Origin: an uncultured Lachnospiraceae bacterium
GTDB lineage: Bacteria > Bacillota > Clostridia > Lachnospirales > Lachnospiraceae
Length of the DNA stretch: 64,000 nucleotides
Assembly: GCA_949743325.1 (NCBI GenBank)
Contig: CATJTQ010000121.1
Span: 88,159 to 152,158 of the forward strand
Reading direction: 5' to 3'
Of this stretch, positions 63,226-64,000 are shown one piece after another (the stretch's first letter is position 1; each line of letters starts with the position of its first letter). Both the position numbers and the translations under genes were made by a program. Under the pieces are notes generated by a model, which saw only the letters and a program-made list of their open reading frames with translations, was not told the origin of the DNA and did no database searches.

Positions 63226-63999
63226 TTAAAATTCTAATAAAGCGCTGCTCCAAGTGAGACCGCCTCCAAATCCTACAGCAATCACTTTTGTTCCTTCAGT
63301 TAAAATACCTGCTGTCATCATTTCTTCCAAAGCAATAGGAATACTGGCAGCTGAAGTATTTCCATACTTTTGTAAGTTTACAAAAAACTTTTGTTCATCA
63401 GCATCATATTTCTTTCTTACATTATCTATAATACGCTGATTTGCTTGATGGCATACAACATAATCTATATTATCAAGCGTAATATTTCTCTCCTCTAATA
63501 CCGCATCAATGCCATCTTTAATTGCTTTAACTGCAAATTTAAATACACCCTGCCCGTCCATTGTAATATATGAATTATTTATTCCAGGACCTTTACATGC
63601 AAGAACATCTGCATCACCTCTCGACCAAACTTTCTGACAATACTCATGCCTATCAGAGAGCTCTATTACCGCCGCTCCTGCGCCGTCGCCAAAGAGAACA
63701 CATGTTGAACGATCTTTAAAATCTACAATTCTTGACAACTGTTCACTTCCTACAACAAGCGCATATCTCTTATCAAGATTTTCAAGCAGAGATTTTGCAA
63801 CCTTAACTGCATACAAAAATCCTGAACAAGCTGCAGATATATCAAAAGACATTACGTCTTCCAAAAGCCCCAGCTCTTTCTGTAAAATACAAGCCGTTGA
63901 CGGAAACATATAGTCTGGTGTAGCTGTGGCAACAATTACTGCTGCAATTTCATCTTTGCTAATGCTGGCTCTCTCAATTGCAATCCTGGCAGCCTCAGA
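63226..63999 (-). CDS. fabH: 3-oxoacyl-ACP synthase III (5' end outside window)
   Basis: The last about 257 residues of FabH; the frame continues past the right edge. The enzyme joins acetyl-CoA (or a branched acyl-CoA) to malonyl-ACP to start fatty acid synthesis. Seen: IVATATPDYMFPSTACILQ, the nucleophile Cys in ISAACSGFLYA, His in VCHQANQRII, Asn in KYGNTSAASIP, and the C-terminal GGGLTWSSALLEF. All catalytic residues are present in the visible part. Confidence 0.93.
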   Translation of the reverse strand, partial: SEAARIAIERASISKDEIAAVIVATATPDYMFPSTACILQKELGLLEDVMSFDISAACSGFLYAVKVAKSLLENLDKRYALVVGSEQLSRIVDFKDRSTCVLFGDGAGAAVIELSDRHEYCQKVWSRGDADVLACKGPGINNSYITMDGQGVFKFAVKAIKDGIDAVLEERNITLDNIDYVVCHQANQRIIDNVRKKYDADEQKFFVNLQKYGNTSAASIPIALEEMMTAGILTEGTKVIAVGFGGGLTWSSALLEF

Positions 64000-64000
64000 C

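Overview
The window reads as an A+T-rich Firmicutes chromosome, most likely an anaerobic, spore-forming member of the Clostridia close to Lachnospiraceae. The evidence is strong GGAGG-type ribosome binding sites, CotJ spore-coat genes, an A-type flavodiiron protein, CUT1 sugar importers without their own ATPase, and an Rpn/PD-(D/E)XK nuclease gene of a kind common in gut and rumen Lachnospiraceae. The genus cannot be told from the sequence.

Layout. (1) 1-2.1 kb: the end of tex, a DUF1934 gene and a small membrane-anchored protein. (2) 2.2-24.2 kb, minus strand: a long carbohydrate operon. In transcription order it holds a DHDPS-family aldolase, an iron alcohol dehydrogenase, a large CBM-bearing solute-binding protein with two permeases, NHL/TPR, Yip1-like and DUF5696 proteins, a second permease pair with a lipoprotein binding protein, an esterase and two glycoside hydrolases. 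(3) 24.2-24.8 kb: a divergent control region with dyads and a degenerate structured repeat. (4) 24.8-36.1 kb, plus strand: a four-carbon acid-sugar kinase (DUF1537), PdxA2, a SUMF1/sialidase-propeller/MORN fusion, a second sialidase-like protein, and an ABC exporter / DUF1854 / ABC exporter trio. Regions 2-4 look like one locus for import and breakdown of a complex, probably acidic or rhamnose-containing glycan, with intracellular depolymerisation. The substrate is not known.

(5) 36.1-39.6 kb: an intergenic cluster of DnaA boxes, an Rpn nuclease gene bounded by a 52-bp direct repeat that is itself a terminator, and a secreted SH3b-NlpC/P60 wall hydrolase with WalR-like boxes. (6) 39.6-41.7 kb: a FabG-like reductase and a flavodiiron protein. 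(7) 41.7-48.2 kb: an ABC-2 exporter with a divergent DesK/NarL two-component pair (LnrJK-LnrLMN-like layout), then a LytTR regulator and a LiaF-like membrane protein. (8) 48.3-51.7 kb: an orphan hybrid histidine kinase.

(9) 52.0-53.9 kb: an IbrA/IbrB-like pair (PAPS-reductase-like plus ParB-like). (10) 54.2-56.5 kb: an unknown coiled-coil protein and a spore-coat operon in which CotJA and CotJB are fused, followed by CotJC. (11) 57.0-64.0 kb: a chemoreceptor, a 100-bp nested palindrome, serine acetyltransferase, a Dabb protein, a MATE transporter, FabF and the start-truncated FabH.

No rRNA, tRNA, CRISPR array, prophage or complete insertion sequence was recognised. The best candidates for something undescribed are the transporter-accessory and exporter modules of the glycan locus (with the SUMF1-sialidase-MORN fusion), the direct-repeat-bounded Rpn unit, and the isolated DnaA-box cluster. 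All functional calls come from reading motifs and gene order by eye; no database search was possible.
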